NCBI GenBank assembly: GCA_023251805.1
Contig: JAHEYB010000027.1
Span: 1 to 41,474 of the forward strand
DNA: 41,474 nt
From: Bacteroidota bacterium
GTDB taxonomy: Bacteria; Bacteroidota; Bacteroidia; 2-12-FULL-35-15
Direction: 5' to 3'
Part shown: piece by piece, positions 25,145 through 33,356 of the stretch
Numbering within the stretch: the stretch's first letter is position 1
Layout: each line of letters starts with the position of its first letter
Program-made: the position numbers and the translations under genes
Notes under the pieces: model-generated
Databases searched by the model: none
Told to the model about the DNA's origin: nothing
The model's input: only the letters and a program-made list of their open reading frames with translations

Positions 25145-25942
25145 TTACTCTATAATTTTATATTTTTCGTACGCTTCGGTTCTGTAACAGGAATTAAAAT
25201 GCCACCACTCTGTAGTAATTCCCATAAATCCACCCGATTGCATCACATCTCGCAACAATTTTCTGTTTAGCAGTTGAATGTGCGTTAATTTTCCTTCTTC
25301 CAGCATTCTTTCTTCTTCTCTAGGATAAGCCAATTCACCAAAATAATCATAGGGAGTTCCCATATCCAATTCAATTCCATTTTCATCAATGACACTCACG
25401 TCAACAGCAGCACCAAAATTATGCAAGGAGCCATTGTTTGGGTTAGAAACATATTTTGACCTTTCGTAGTAAGGAACATCAATGGTATCCCACATCTTTC
25501 GTTGAATACTTCTAGCACGAACAGCATCAAATATGATTAAGTTATAAAATGGAAAATCAGATTTCAAAATTTGCTGAGAACGTTTTAGTTTTTTCGCAAC
25601 ATCCGGCTGTAAATAGCATTTGTTAAAGTCGCCATACATATCTATTCCTAAAAAATTATTGTTAGTAGAATATTTTAGGTCCACAACAATACTCGTATCA
25701 ATTGTTTTTATGTCGATTAGGCCTGCTTCCATCATCAATTGTTCAATTTCCGTAATCAACATTGGACTAGGAACATTGATGTTTTTTTCAAGTGAGTCGA
25801 CCACAAAAACAATTTCTGCTTTGGCTACAGGAGGCGCAGCAATTGCCTTGCTTTCATTATCTGCTTGAACAAAATAATCGCAGGCTTCAAATGAGCAAAC
25901 AACTGATGTAAAGAAGATGAATATGGAAATTAATTTTTTCAT
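25145..25942 (-). CDS. Exported D-Ala-D-Ala dipeptidase (VanX/M15D-like)
   Basis: A 265-residue zinc dipeptidase of the DdpX/VanX group, which cuts D-Ala-D-Ala in peptidoglycan recycling. The zinc and catalytic residues are visible: GSLHNFGAAVD (His174, Asp181) and TEWWH (Glu245, His248); an arginine in FDAVRARSIQ corresponds to the substrate-binding Arg. The N-terminus is a signal peptide with a Cys at residues 16 and 21, so it could be a lipoprotein. The first 75 mature residues are extra relative to cytoplasmic VanX. Vancomycin resistance should not be inferred, since no vanH or vanA is present. Confidence 0.88.
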   Translation of the reverse strand: MKKLISIFIFFTSVVCSFEACDYFVQADNESKAIAAPPVAKAEIVFVVDSLEKNINVPSPMLITEIEQLMMEAGLIDIKTIDTSIVVDLKYSTNNNFLGIDMYGDFNKCYLQPDVAKKLKRSQQILKSDFPFYNLIIFDAVRARSIQRKMWDTIDVPYYERSKYVSNPNNGSLHNFGAAVDVSVIDENGIELDMGTPYDYFGELAYPREEERMLEEGKLTHIQLLNRKLLRDVMQSGGFMGITTEWWHFNSCYRTEAYEKYKIIE

Positions 25943-25979
25943 TTATTCAAACAAAGTTAATCATTCTAATATTCTTGCT

Positions 25980-25987
25980 TATTTTTG
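25980..25987 (+). promoter_or_regulatory. -7 element directly before ctlX
   Basis: TATTTTTG, a perfect TAnnTTTG match, ends 5 bases before ATG 25993. This supports that start over the in-frame TTG at 25975, which lies upstream of the element. Confidence 0.45.
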
Positions 25988-25992
25988 TATTG

Positions 25993-26901
25993 ATGCTAAG
26001 TAGCGCTTCCAAAATTTTAATGATTCGTCCGGTTAAATTCGGTTTCAATCAACAAACAGCAGAAAGTAATTCCTTTCAGCAAAAAATGGATGCGGATAAC
26101 CCTGAGACTATTCAAGAAAAGGCATTACAGGAATTTAATACATTCGCTAAAAAATTAATTTCTGCCGGAATAGACGTTTTAATTTTTGACGATACTGCTA
26201 TTCCACATACTCCAGATTCCATTTTTCCAAACAACTGGATTTCTTTTCATGAAAACAATGAATTGGTTATTTATCCTATGCTTGCCGAAAACAGGCGACA
26301 AGAAAAACGGGCAGATATTATTTCGGAATTAAAAACAAAAGACAGCTTCGTAATTGACCTCAGTAAATTCGAAAACAAAAAAATGTATTTAGAAGGAACC
26401 GGCAGTATTGTTTTTGATTATAATCATAAAATAGCCTATGCAAATTGTTCTCCGCGTACCGACAAACTTTTATTTGAGCAGCTGTGCAAACAATTGAAAT
26501 TTGAAAGTATTTATTTTAAGGCGGTAGATAAAAACGGAGACGATATTTATCATACAAACGTATTGATGTGTATTGGTAATGGATTTGCAGTATTGTGTAA
26601 AGAGTGTATTCAAAATAAAACAGATGAAGAACTAATTATCGATTCGTTGAATTCAAGTAAACATGAAATTATTTCTATCAGCTATGAACAAATGAATGCT
26701 TTTGCGGGTAATATGTATCAATTATACAATTTCAAAGGAGAAAGTTTTATTGTGATGAGTGAACAAGCATATAAATCGCTAAACAAAGAGCAAATAAAGC
26801 AGTTGGAACAATATGGAAGTTTGTTGTATAGTCCGCTTTACACCATTGAACAATATGGTGGTGGCAGCGCACGATGTATGATTGCGGACATAAGATGTTA
26901 G
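25993..26901 (+). CDS. ctlX: Amidinotransferase/deiminase-fold hydrolase, CtlX-like
   Basis: A 302-residue cytoplasmic protein of the guanidino-group-modifying superfamily. It has MIRPVKFGFNQQTAESN at the start, DDTAIPHTPDSIFPNNW (substrate-contacting Asp and Asn), a HTNVLMCIG segment with the catalytic His, and GGGSARCMIADI with the nucleophile Cys295. The pattern matches CtlX, described as a citrulline hydrolase in bacterial citrulline use. A dimethylargininase-type activity is the alternative. It is divergent from the VanX-like gene with a gap of only 50 bases. Confidence 0.85.
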   Translation: MLSSASKILMIRPVKFGFNQQTAESNSFQQKMDADNPETIQEKALQEFNTFAKKLISAGIDVLIFDDTAIPHTPDSIFPNNWISFHENNELVIYPMLAENRRQEKRADIISELKTKDSFVIDLSKFENKKMYLEGTGSIVFDYNHKIAYANCSPRTDKLLFEQLCKQLKFESIYFKAVDKNGDDIYHTNVLMCIGNGFAVLCKECIQNKTDEELIIDSLNSSKHEIISISYEQMNAFAGNMYQLYNFKGESFIVMSEQAYKSLNKEQIKQLEQYGSLLYSPLYTIEQYGGGSARCMIADIRC

Positions 26902-26902
26902 T

Positions 26903-26930
26903 ATTGAGATGTGAGATTTGAGATGGCTGC
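26903..26930. repeat. Short-period GAGAT/TGAGA repeat
   Basis: Repeated GAGATGTGAGATTTGAGATG text starting just after the ctlX stop; a degenerate short-period repeat. Confidence 0.45.
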
Positions 26931-26956
26931 ATTAGAAATTTATTATTGTAGAATTG

Positions 26957-26964
26957 TATATTTG
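26957..26964 (+). promoter_or_regulatory. -7 element of the yajQ-like gene
   Basis: TATATTTG, perfect match, 39 bases before ATG 27004; no convincing -33 TTG. Confidence 0.5.
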
Positions 26965-27003
26965 TCTTTTAATGTTCTAAGATTCACGTCTAATATCTAA
27001 AAA

Positions 27004-27495
27004 ATGGCTTCATTTGATATAGTAAACAAAGTAGATGCGCAATTGTTGGACAATTCAATCAACATTGCACGCAAAGAGATTATTAATCGCTTTGATTTTA
27101 ATGGTTCGAAATCCGAAATCACTTTAGATAAAAAGGGGATGTCGGTTCACATTACCACAGAAAATGAAATGCGCGTGAATTCTATCATTGATGTTATTCG
27201 CCAACGTATGATTAAACAAGGATTGAGTCCGCTTTGCCTCGATTTTAACAAAGAGCATTATGCTTCGGGCGTATTGGTAAAAAAAGACATCAAAGTTAAA
27301 GAAGGAATTGATAAGGATGTAGCCAGAAAAATAATCAAAGACATAAAAGATTCTAAGCTGAAGGTGCAAGCACAAATGATGGATGACCAAGTGCGTGTAA
27401 CCGCTAAAAAAATAGACGATTTACAATCGGTAATTGCTTTAATGAGAAGTGGCAGTTATGAATTGCCTTTGCAGTTTGTGAATATGAAGTCTTAA
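27004..27495 (+). CDS. yajQ: YajQ family nucleotide-binding protein
   Basis: A 163-residue protein covering the whole YajQ (DUF520) family: MASFDIVNKVDAQLLDNSIN, the ferredoxin-like repeats with RFDFNGSKSEI, and a second half with KIIKDIKDSKLKVQAQM and a final SYELPLQFVNMKS. Family members bind RNA or nucleotides, and a Xanthomonas relative binds cyclic di-GMP. The function in Bacteroidota is not known. It stands alone with its own promoter. Confidence 0.93.
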   Translation: MASFDIVNKVDAQLLDNSINIARKEIINRFDFNGSKSEITLDKKGMSVHITTENEMRVNSIIDVIRQRMIKQGLSPLCLDFNKEHYASGVLVKKDIKVKEGIDKDVARKIIKDIKDSKLKVQAQMMDDQVRVTAKKIDDLQSVIALMRSGSYELPLQFVNMKS

Positions 27496-27552
27496 AAAAA
27501 TTGGAAAGTTGGAGAATTTTAGAGTTGGAGAATTCTAGAATTTTAGAATTAA
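27496..27552. repeat. Short-period repeat between yajQ and the type A cargo gene
   Basis: Imperfect repeats of TTGGAGAATT/TTTTAGAGTTGG, ending in the perfect palindrome AATTCTAGAATT (27530-27541) and a further TTTTAGAATT. Confidence 0.5.
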
Positions 27553-27563
27553 TTTGTAATCCT

Positions 27564-28532
27564 CTATTGCTTTATAAACTTTTGTCCAATAAGATTCTCT
27601 CCATTTTGAAGTTGAATAAAATAGATGCCGGTTGGGAAATCGGAAACATCAATTCTTGTTTTGTTTTGAGTCATATTTTCTTTAAAAATTAATTTTCCCA
27701 TTGCATCAAATACAGAAATAGAATACTCTTTTAAATTAGTTTCAACATCAATAAAATTAGAAGCGGGATTGGGATAGATGTTTATTCTATAGAATAAGTT
27801 GTTTTCATCTATCTCGGATGGATCGCAAAAGGTCACGCTTACATCATCAATATAATAATAGGCCGAAGGAAAGCTTCCGCCATAAAGAGGGAAAGAATTT
27901 GTTGCTGAATCATTATGAAAATTACCAATGGTCAGAAATTTTTCTCCACCAGATGCAATAAAACTTCCCGAAATTAATGTCCAATTTACTGTATCTGATA
28001 AAATATTCGGATCAGGATTTTCAATCTGTGGAACATACATATCAAGTGGTGTCCATCCTGTCATATATAAAACGCTGTCGACAGAAAAATAAGCACCCAT
28101 ATTGCTTATTGCTTCCCAGTGATTATTTGCCAAAGAAACATAGAATTCTACACAATATTTTTTCTGTGATATTAGTGGTGATAGCAAAGGTACCTCTATG
28201 TATTCTCTATAATCTCCGGAATAATAATCTACTACAATTCCGCCATAACCGTTTCCAGTTCTTGCATATTGGTAGCCCATATTATTTGTTGGAATTCCCA
28301 CATAATTAGATGTTCCACAAATATTAAAAACCTCAGAAGAAGAGCTATTGGTTGTATTTCCATTCCAAGTAGAAGGCTGAAACCAAGGTGATGCATAATA
28401 TATTTCTCCGCTAAAAAGCGGACATTGAGAAATTGTATCAAAACTAGGGTTGGGAACAAGATTGGTTTGTGCATCTATGCTTTCCCAAGCACATAAACAA
28501 ACAAATAGATAAGCGCTAATTTTTTTTCTCAA
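27564..28532 (-). CDS. Secreted protein with type A T9SS C-terminal domain
   Basis: A 322-residue exported protein. A signal peptide (to SIDAQ) is followed by a beta-sandwich that opens LVPNPSFDTISQCP and contains phrases such as CVEFYVSLANNH and YYIDDVSVTFCD, typical of carbohydrate-binding-like jelly rolls in this phylum. The last 75 residues are the type A sorting domain: INIYPNPASNFIDV, YSISVFDAMGKLI and FPTGIYFIQLQNG. No catalytic motif is visible. It is predicted to be surface-exposed after type IX secretion. Confidence 0.9.
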   Translation of the reverse strand: MRKKISAYLFVCLCAWESIDAQTNLVPNPSFDTISQCPLFSGEIYYASPWFQPSTWNGNTTNSSSSEVFNICGTSNYVGIPTNNMGYQYARTGNGYGGIVVDYYSGDYREYIEVPLLSPLISQKKYCVEFYVSLANNHWEAISNMGAYFSVDSVLYMTGWTPLDMYVPQIENPDPNILSDTVNWTLISGSFIASGGEKFLTIGNFHNDSATNSFPLYGGSFPSAYYYIDDVSVTFCDPSEIDENNLFYRINIYPNPASNFIDVETNLKEYSISVFDAMGKLIFKENMTQNKTRIDVSDFPTGIYFIQLQNGENLIGQKFIKQ

Positions 28533-28638
28533 AAGCCTTGGTTATGATCTTAATACTATAGCTCAAAATAGATCACACGAAACTCTTAACGTACTATTTC
28601 AATATAAATTGTTTGTTTTTACAAATTAAAACCGAGTC

Positions 28639-29067
28639 CTAATTCAATCTAAAGAAGAAAAAGAAAACAGCTGCGGCAGCATCGGTGCGACTTTTTACAT
28701 CTTTTGCATAACCAATAGTTGAGTAATTACTGTTTTGCATTGTTCCATCTTCTTTGATATACCCCATAGTAGAATAGTTTTTATCCTGGACAGTTCCATC
28801 ACTTTTAATATATCCTAAAGTCATGTAATTTACATTTTGGATAGTGCCATCATCTTTAATGTATCCAATAGTTGAATAATTGTTGTTTTGAACCGTTCCA
28901 TCATCTTTTATATATCCAATAGTAGAATAGTTTTCGTTCTGAACAGTTCCATCATCCTTGATGTAACCAACAGTTGAATAATTGCTATTTTGAATGGTTT
29001 GTGAAATTGCTTGATTTGAAATCAATGCGATACAAACAAATGCGAAGGAGAAGATTAATTTTTTCAT
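28639..29067 (-). CDS. Exported beta-flower repeat protein
   Basis: A 142-residue exported protein (signal peptide to AISQ). Residues 24-121 are six copies of a 17-residue unit of the form QNxNYSTIGYIKDDGT, which fits the five-fold beta-flower fold annotated in Bacteroidota. It ends in a short tail AAAAVFFFFFRLN, which the family shares. Function is unknown; the fold suggests a small ring-shaped periplasmic or surface protein. At DNA level the units are 51-base near-identical repeats, so copy number could vary. It has its own perfect promoter inside the 3' end of dgkA. Confidence 0.82.
   Translation of the reverse strand: MKKLIFSFAFVCIALISNQAISQTIQNSNYSTVGYIKDDGTVQNENYSTIGYIKDDGTVQNNNYSTIGYIKDDGTIQNVNYMTLGYIKSDGTVQDKNYSTMGYIKEDGTMQNSNYSTIGYAKDVKSRTDAAAAVFFFFFRLN
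28705..28995. repeat. 51-base coding tandem repeats
   Basis: Six copies, in frame, encoding the 17-residue beta-flower units. The first three copies on the coding strand are the most alike. Confidence 0.8.
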
Positions 29068-29087
29068 GTTTTATAAATTTTATATAT

Positions 29088-29118
29088 CAAATATAAGAAT
29101 TTAAAACAGTTTTGGCAA
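29088..29118 (-). promoter_or_regulatory. Promoter of the beta-flower gene
   Basis: The minus strand has TTG (29116-29118), 20 bases, then TATATTTG (29088-29095). The -33 element lies inside the last codons of dgkA, so the gene can be expressed apart from the upstream operon. Confidence 0.75.
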
Positions 29119-29475
29119 AAAAACAATAAATCCAATACTAACAGCTGCTATAGCTGAAATCAAAACAGCTCCTGCTGCTACATCCTTTACCTTTTTAGCA
29201 GTTGGATGAAATTGAGGAGAAACTAAATCACATAAAAATTCAATTGCTGTGTTTAGCATTTCTGATACAAATACTATAGCAATGGCCACAATCAACCAGC
29301 ACCACTCATTGCTATTTACTTTTAAGACAAAACCTAAAACAATTACAGCTATTGCACTCAACAGGTGAATCCAGGCATTGTGTTGCGTTTTAAAGAACGT
29401 AATTAGACCTTGTATGGCAAAGCCAAAACTAAGTATTCTGTCTCCGATGCTAAAAGATTTATTTTCCTTACTCAT
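29101..29475 (-). CDS. dgkA: Diacylglycerol kinase / undecaprenol kinase family protein
   Basis: A 124-residue three-helix membrane kinase. It shows the family core SEMLNTAIEFLCDLVSP with the catalytic Glu and Asn, the preceding NAWIHLLSA, and KKVKDVAAGAVLISA. In Gram-positive bacteria such proteins phosphorylate undecaprenol; in E. coli, diacylglycerol. In Bacteroidota the substrate is not known to me. It is the last gene of the long membrane-protein operon (gap 18 bases after the DUF1361 gene). Confidence 0.92.
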   Translation of the reverse strand: MSKENKSFSIGDRILSFGFAIQGLITFFKTQHNAWIHLLSAIAVIVLGFVLKVNSNEWCWLIVAIAIVFVSEMLNTAIEFLCDLVSPQFHPTAKKVKDVAAGAVLISAIAAVSIGFIVFLPKLF

Positions 29476-29493
29476 AGCTTTTGATTATAAAGA

Positions 29494-30162
29494 TTATTGA
29501 ATTTGTGAACCTTGGGTTTCATGTTGTTTATGATTAATAAGTATGTTCAATGTCCAGAAACTTGCTATCAAAAATAGTGAAAAGAAAAACGTCACTCCCA
29601 TCATTCGAGGGTTGTCCATCGGATGAACAATCATGCTGCATATATCCGAAAGTAAAGTAATGGGATTGGTAAGTATATCCCAACTGTTGTAACGTGGGTA
29701 ACGACCAAGGTAAATTCCAAAACTGCACAAAACCATCAAGCCTCCGATGAAGAAATTAACTACTCCTACCGAAAGTCGAGTTCGCAATACTTTCTGAATC
29801 TCAAATAAAGACGAGAATCCTAAAAGCAAGCCATTCCAAGCAAAAGATAGTATCAATACCAAATCATACCAAAGTGGAACTTCGGGGCGAACACGTAAAT
29901 GAAATAAATCGGTGAGGATATAGGGTGAATTAGGAAAAAATAGAAGCCATGCAGAAAACACAAATACTTTTTTCATGCGAGAAGCATTTTTCTGGTTCAT
30001 TTCAGAAAGCAACATTGCTAATAAAAATGGTATCCAAGCCAAAAACAAATTCCATGGCAAGAAAACAAAAATTAAACTGCCTGTCCATTCAATCCTGAAA
30101 TACAAAAGAATAATGCTTAAAGCAGATGACACTGCCATTACTTTAATTAATTTTTTGTTCAT
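29494..30162 (-). CDS. DUF1361 membrane protein
   Basis: A 222-residue protein with about seven membrane helices. It has the DUF1361 features PWNLFLAWIPF, a FPNSPYILTDLFHL segment, PLWYDLVLILSFAWNGLLLG, and GIYLGRYPRYNSWD. The function of the family is unknown. The start codon is one base from the stop of the upstream membrane protein, so the two must be translated from one message. Confidence 0.88.
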   Translation of the reverse strand: MNKKLIKVMAVSSALSIILLYFRIEWTGSLIFVFLPWNLFLAWIPFLLAMLLSEMNQKNASRMKKVFVFSAWLLFFPNSPYILTDLFHLRVRPEVPLWYDLVLILSFAWNGLLLGFSSLFEIQKVLRTRLSVGVVNFFIGGLMVLCSFGIYLGRYPRYNSWDILTNPITLLSDICSMIVHPMDNPRMMGVTFFFSLFLIASFWTLNILINHKQHETQGSQIQ

Positions 30163-30163
30163 G

Positions 30164-30877
30164 TTATGATTTTTTTATTCGTCTATAAATAAGTGTAATT
30201 GCAAATAATACAATCCCTTGTCCTACCCAAAACAGCCACCAGTTGAAGTGCTGAGGAATATAGTTCTTTACTTCATCAAACATATCTTTATTGCTGGATA
30301 ATGTCCAAATACCTTTCTCTGATCCATCATATTCAGAAACGTAAATGATGTAATCCCACATAAAAGAAATAATCGCTGTTATGCTTCCAAAAATGAAGAG
30401 CATCCATTCCATAAATGTTATGTGAACATATTTTCCTTTTTCTTGAAAATAAATTACAATGAAAGTCAGTATAATCATTGATAGCGAAACAATACATGGA
30501 GCAATTACAGGCCCAACCCAAGGAACAGGAATTAAAAATAAAATATCCCAAGTGAATAATGATTCCGGCCAGTTGAGTAGTACTTTTAAGAAAACATAAT
30601 AAAATATATCCCAAATGGCAAAGCTGTAAAGAAAAAACACAAAGCGTTGCACATTATTTTTACCGGCCATCACTCCTGCTCCAATTAACATAATAATGGT
30701 TGCGAGCTCACGAAAAAATTCTGTTGTCGCAATGTTTCTAGGAACCGGTACTAGCGGAAATTTAAAGCCCTGAGGATAATATAATTCCCTAAGATATACG
30801 ACCACTGAGGTTTCCAAGAAACCCATTGCTATACTAAAGGCTGTAAGCCATAAAATTGTTTTTACTATTGGTTTCAT
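30164..30877 (-). CDS. Seven-helix membrane protein of unknown function
   Basis: A 237-residue polytopic protein with helices near 6-28, 54-73, 80-100, 108-130, 132-153, 158-178 and 212-230. Distinct polar or aromatic phrases in the membrane region are FLETSVVVYLRELYYP, RELATIIMLIGAGVMAGK, FAIWDIFYYVFLKVLLNWP and IPVPWVGPVIAP; the Glu and Asp in the helices could form a site for a lipid or quinone head group, which is speculation. I do not recognise the family. The ATG overlaps the TGA of the upstream LRR gene (ATGA), showing translational coupling. Confidence 0.8.
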   Translation of the reverse strand: MKPIVKTILWLTAFSIAMGFLETSVVVYLRELYYPQGFKFPLVPVPRNIATTEFFRELATIIMLIGAGVMAGKNNVQRFVFFLYSFAIWDIFYYVFLKVLLNWPESLFTWDILFLIPVPWVGPVIAPCIVSLSMIILTFIVIYFQEKGKYVHITFMEWMLFIFGSITAIISFMWDYIIYVSEYDGSEKGIWTLSSNKDMFDEVKNYIPQHFNWWLFWVGQGIVLFAITLIYRRIKKS

Positions 30878-32823
30878 CTATCATAATTAACGGATACAAT
30901 ATTTGCTTCTATAGTTACAGCAGGAAAAGTTTTCTGAAGCACCTCTAATCCTTCAGGAGTAATGCGCCCAATTGTAAGTTTTTTCAGTTTTTTCAATTCC
31001 AGCAACGGAGCATAGCTGGTTATTCGGTTGTATTCTCCTGAAATATTGAGTACCTCAATCGTTTTTAATTTGCTGATAGGTCCTAAATCAACAATGCTAT
31101 TTCCACTTAAATCCAATTCTTTTAATGATTTAAAAGAAGGAAGTTTATCCAAGGTATCTACTTCAGCATTTGTAAGTTTTAACACTTCCAACTTTGGAAA
31201 TAATTTTAATTCCGACAAATCTTTTAAACTGCTTCCTAAAATTTTGAATGAACGCAAATTATCGAATGGCTCAAGAGGCATCAACGATTCTAAATAATAG
31301 TTGTATTGAAATTCCAGAGAATCAACTTCATTCTTTATCGCAAGAATATCATTGTATGTTCTTGTTTTTTCTGAACAATAGGATGGCCATTCCATTTGTT
31401 TATACTCTTTCATAAAATCCAAAAGCTTGTTTGATAAGCCTGACTTAAAATCATAATAATAGGTGCCTCTCGAAAAATTATAGTAATCACGTGCATCGTA
31501 ATCATCGCTATTGGCAGTTGAATCTGGCAGTGTTAATAATTGAGGCAAGTTTTTATAACTCAAATCTAAGAGCAGGTACTTCTCTAATTTTTTGTGTTCG
31601 ACTACACATTTTTTAATATTGAAATTGGTAATAATAATATCCCAATTAAAAAAGCAAGCAAAAACCAAAAAATAATAATACACTGCTGCATTTACACGAA
31701 ATAAATACCAATTCGTTTTCAGTCGCACTACCTTAATAAATGTTGTTGCCAAACCGATAAACGAAAGAATCAAATAAACGTATACTCCAATTTTTTTATA
31801 TGAAATACCGGATTCTTCTATATATAAATTGTTTCTGTATGATGTTGAGAATATCATAAACACATTTTGTAAAATCCACAGCAAGGCCATAATCTTAAGC
31901 CATTTATTTTGTTTATGAAAATTTAATTCACCCCGGAAATAAAACAAAATGATGCAGATTGCTACAATAATAGAGGTAATTAATGTTCCTATTCCATCGT
32001 GAACAAAACCTTTGTGATCAACACCTTCCGGCAATGTACCATCAAATAAAAAATAATTTATATCGAGTACATTTAAAATGAGCAACAAACTATTAAGCAT
32101 AGCAAACAATATAATTCCGGACAGATTTTCATTATCAATTCGCATTAAACCATTGAGGAAATTTTTTCGGGAAGCAATTTCAGGAGTAAGATTAAGCGAA
32201 GCTTTTTCGTCAATTTCATACACACTCGGCATAATATGGTTATGAAAAAAGCCGTACAGCAAGAGTAAACCACCAAAAGTGAAAAGCATCCACCAAATAG
32301 AAATAAAATCGAGATTAATATCTTTTGTGAAATTGTAAAACAAAGGATTGGAAGTTTGATAAAAAAAGAAAAACAAAATGGCAATTAGAAAAGGAATAAG
32401 GAATAAAAATAGCTTAACATAAAAAGGCCGTTGATAAACACCTGAAATTTGTTTGCTCTTACGATTCACCCAATCGATGAACATAAAAACACAGGATGAG
32501 CCAACAGAACAAAGCGTCAAAAATATTCCAGTAAGAAAAGAAGTATTGGGATTGATGCTTAAAGCAGCTAAAATAAAGAGCGAGAACAAATTTGCCCAAA
32601 TTGCTAATGCGCTTCCATACATAAAAATAAAAAAGGAAGAGGCTATTGCTCCAATAGCAACGGAGAGCCACAACTTGCTTTTAATTAAATCGCTTCTTCT
32701 ATAAACAAGCAGTCCAACTAATAATAGATTGAAAAGTAAAAAATTAATACCAGCGTCTTGGTCGTAAAATAATCCTCCATATACAAATACGGAAATGATA
32801 ATTGCCCAGTCGTTTTTTTTCAT
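30874..32823 (-). CDS. DUF4153/DUF4173-type membrane protein with C-terminal leucine-rich repeats
   Basis: A 649-residue protein. Residues 1-400 hold about 11-12 membrane helices and the DUF4173 signature phrases DGIGTLITSIIVAI, LFYFRGELNFHKQN, IYIEESGISYKKIGVYVYL and FIKVVRLKTNW. Residues about 410-510 are soluble, rich in Tyr and Asp. Residues about 520-645 are five to six leucine-rich repeats (LEVLKLTNAEVDTL, LKELDLSGNSIVDL, IEVLNISG). LRRs usually bind a protein or ligand, so this looks like a membrane sensor or scaffold. It sits in the middle of the uncharacterised operon and overlaps the next gene by four bases. Confidence 0.82.
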   Translation of the reverse strand: MKKNDWAIIISVFVYGGLFYDQDAGINFLLFNLLLVGLLVYRRSDLIKSKLWLSVAIGAIASSFFIFMYGSALAIWANLFSLFILAALSINPNTSFLTGIFLTLCSVGSSCVFMFIDWVNRKSKQISGVYQRPFYVKLFLFLIPFLIAILFFFFYQTSNPLFYNFTKDINLDFISIWWMLFTFGGLLLLYGFFHNHIMPSVYEIDEKASLNLTPEIASRKNFLNGLMRIDNENLSGIILFAMLNSLLLILNVLDINYFLFDGTLPEGVDHKGFVHDGIGTLITSIIVAICIILFYFRGELNFHKQNKWLKIMALLWILQNVFMIFSTSYRNNLYIEESGISYKKIGVYVYLILSFIGLATTFIKVVRLKTNWYLFRVNAAVYYYFLVFACFFNWDIIITNFNIKKCVVEHKKLEKYLLLDLSYKNLPQLLTLPDSTANSDDYDARDYYNFSRGTYYYDFKSGLSNKLLDFMKEYKQMEWPSYCSEKTRTYNDILAIKNEVDSLEFQYNYYLESLMPLEPFDNLRSFKILGSSLKDLSELKLFPKLEVLKLTNAEVDTLDKLPSFKSLKELDLSGNSIVDLGPISKLKTIEVLNISGEYNRITSYAPLLELKKLKKLTIGRITPEGLEVLQKTFPAVTIEANIVSVNYDR

Positions 32824-32867
32824 GTTGTGTTTTTTTAGGTGAGTAAATTGCCAGATTCAAACGTTAA

Positions 32868-33356
32868 TTAATACTTTTTATTTTGTTGTTCAAGTAATCG
32901 GATATTTTTATGAGTAATGTACAATGGAATAAATCCAATCATTCCAAAAGAGCAGTCGATTAATCGCCAGAAAAAAGGAATTTCACGAATAGCTCCAGCA
33001 ATCATAGCGAGTGGAAATACCATAATACATGCAATCATACCAAATTGAATGACCCAGATATTTTTAACAGGGTCGATGAGTGGACCAATAAAAACGGTTG
33101 CAATTACAATGTGTGCGAAGGCTAACCAGTCGGTTCCATAGGAAAGATGAGGAAAGTTAATGTTTGTTACTTTTACTTCATTATAAACATCTTCTAACCA
33201 AATTTTTAGAATATTGGGAAAGCCGGAAGAATGATTCATTAAAAAGGTCAATTCTGTTTCAATAGGGAATGCAGTGATTCCGCTTAAAATGAGGCAAACA
33301 ATGAACAAAACAATCCATGTTCTGATTCTTCTTTTTATTTGAGTGTTGTTTAGCAT
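32868..33356 (-). CDS. Four-helix membrane protein of unknown function
   Basis: A 162-residue protein with helices near 12-31, 78-96, 101-124 and 131-148. A conserved-looking block runs YGTDWLAFAHIVIATVFIGP, DPVKNIWVIQFG, IREIPFFWRLIDCSFG and ends IRLLEQ. The Asp and His residues next to membrane helices, and the Arg-Trp-Arg type patch, suggest a functional rather than merely structural protein, but I know no role. It overlaps the Coq4-like gene by seven bases, the tightest coupling in the operon. Confidence 0.8.
   Translation of the reverse strand: MLNNTQIKRRIRTWIVLFIVCLILSGITAFPIETELTFLMNHSSGFPNILKIWLEDVYNEVKVTNINFPHLSYGTDWLAFAHIVIATVFIGPLIDPVKNIWVIQFGMIACIMVFPLAMIAGAIREIPFFWRLIDCSFGMIGFIPLYITHKNIRLLEQQNKKY

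Noticed and set aside
25145-25942. Vancomycin-resistance gene vanX
   Set aside because: No vanH, vanA or regulatory genes are nearby, and exported D-Ala-D-Ala dipeptidases of this type are common housekeeping proteins in Gram-negative bacteria.
28705-28995. Possible CRISPR array because of regular 51-base repeats
   Set aside because: The repeats are contiguous, in frame, without spacers and encode a repeated protein.
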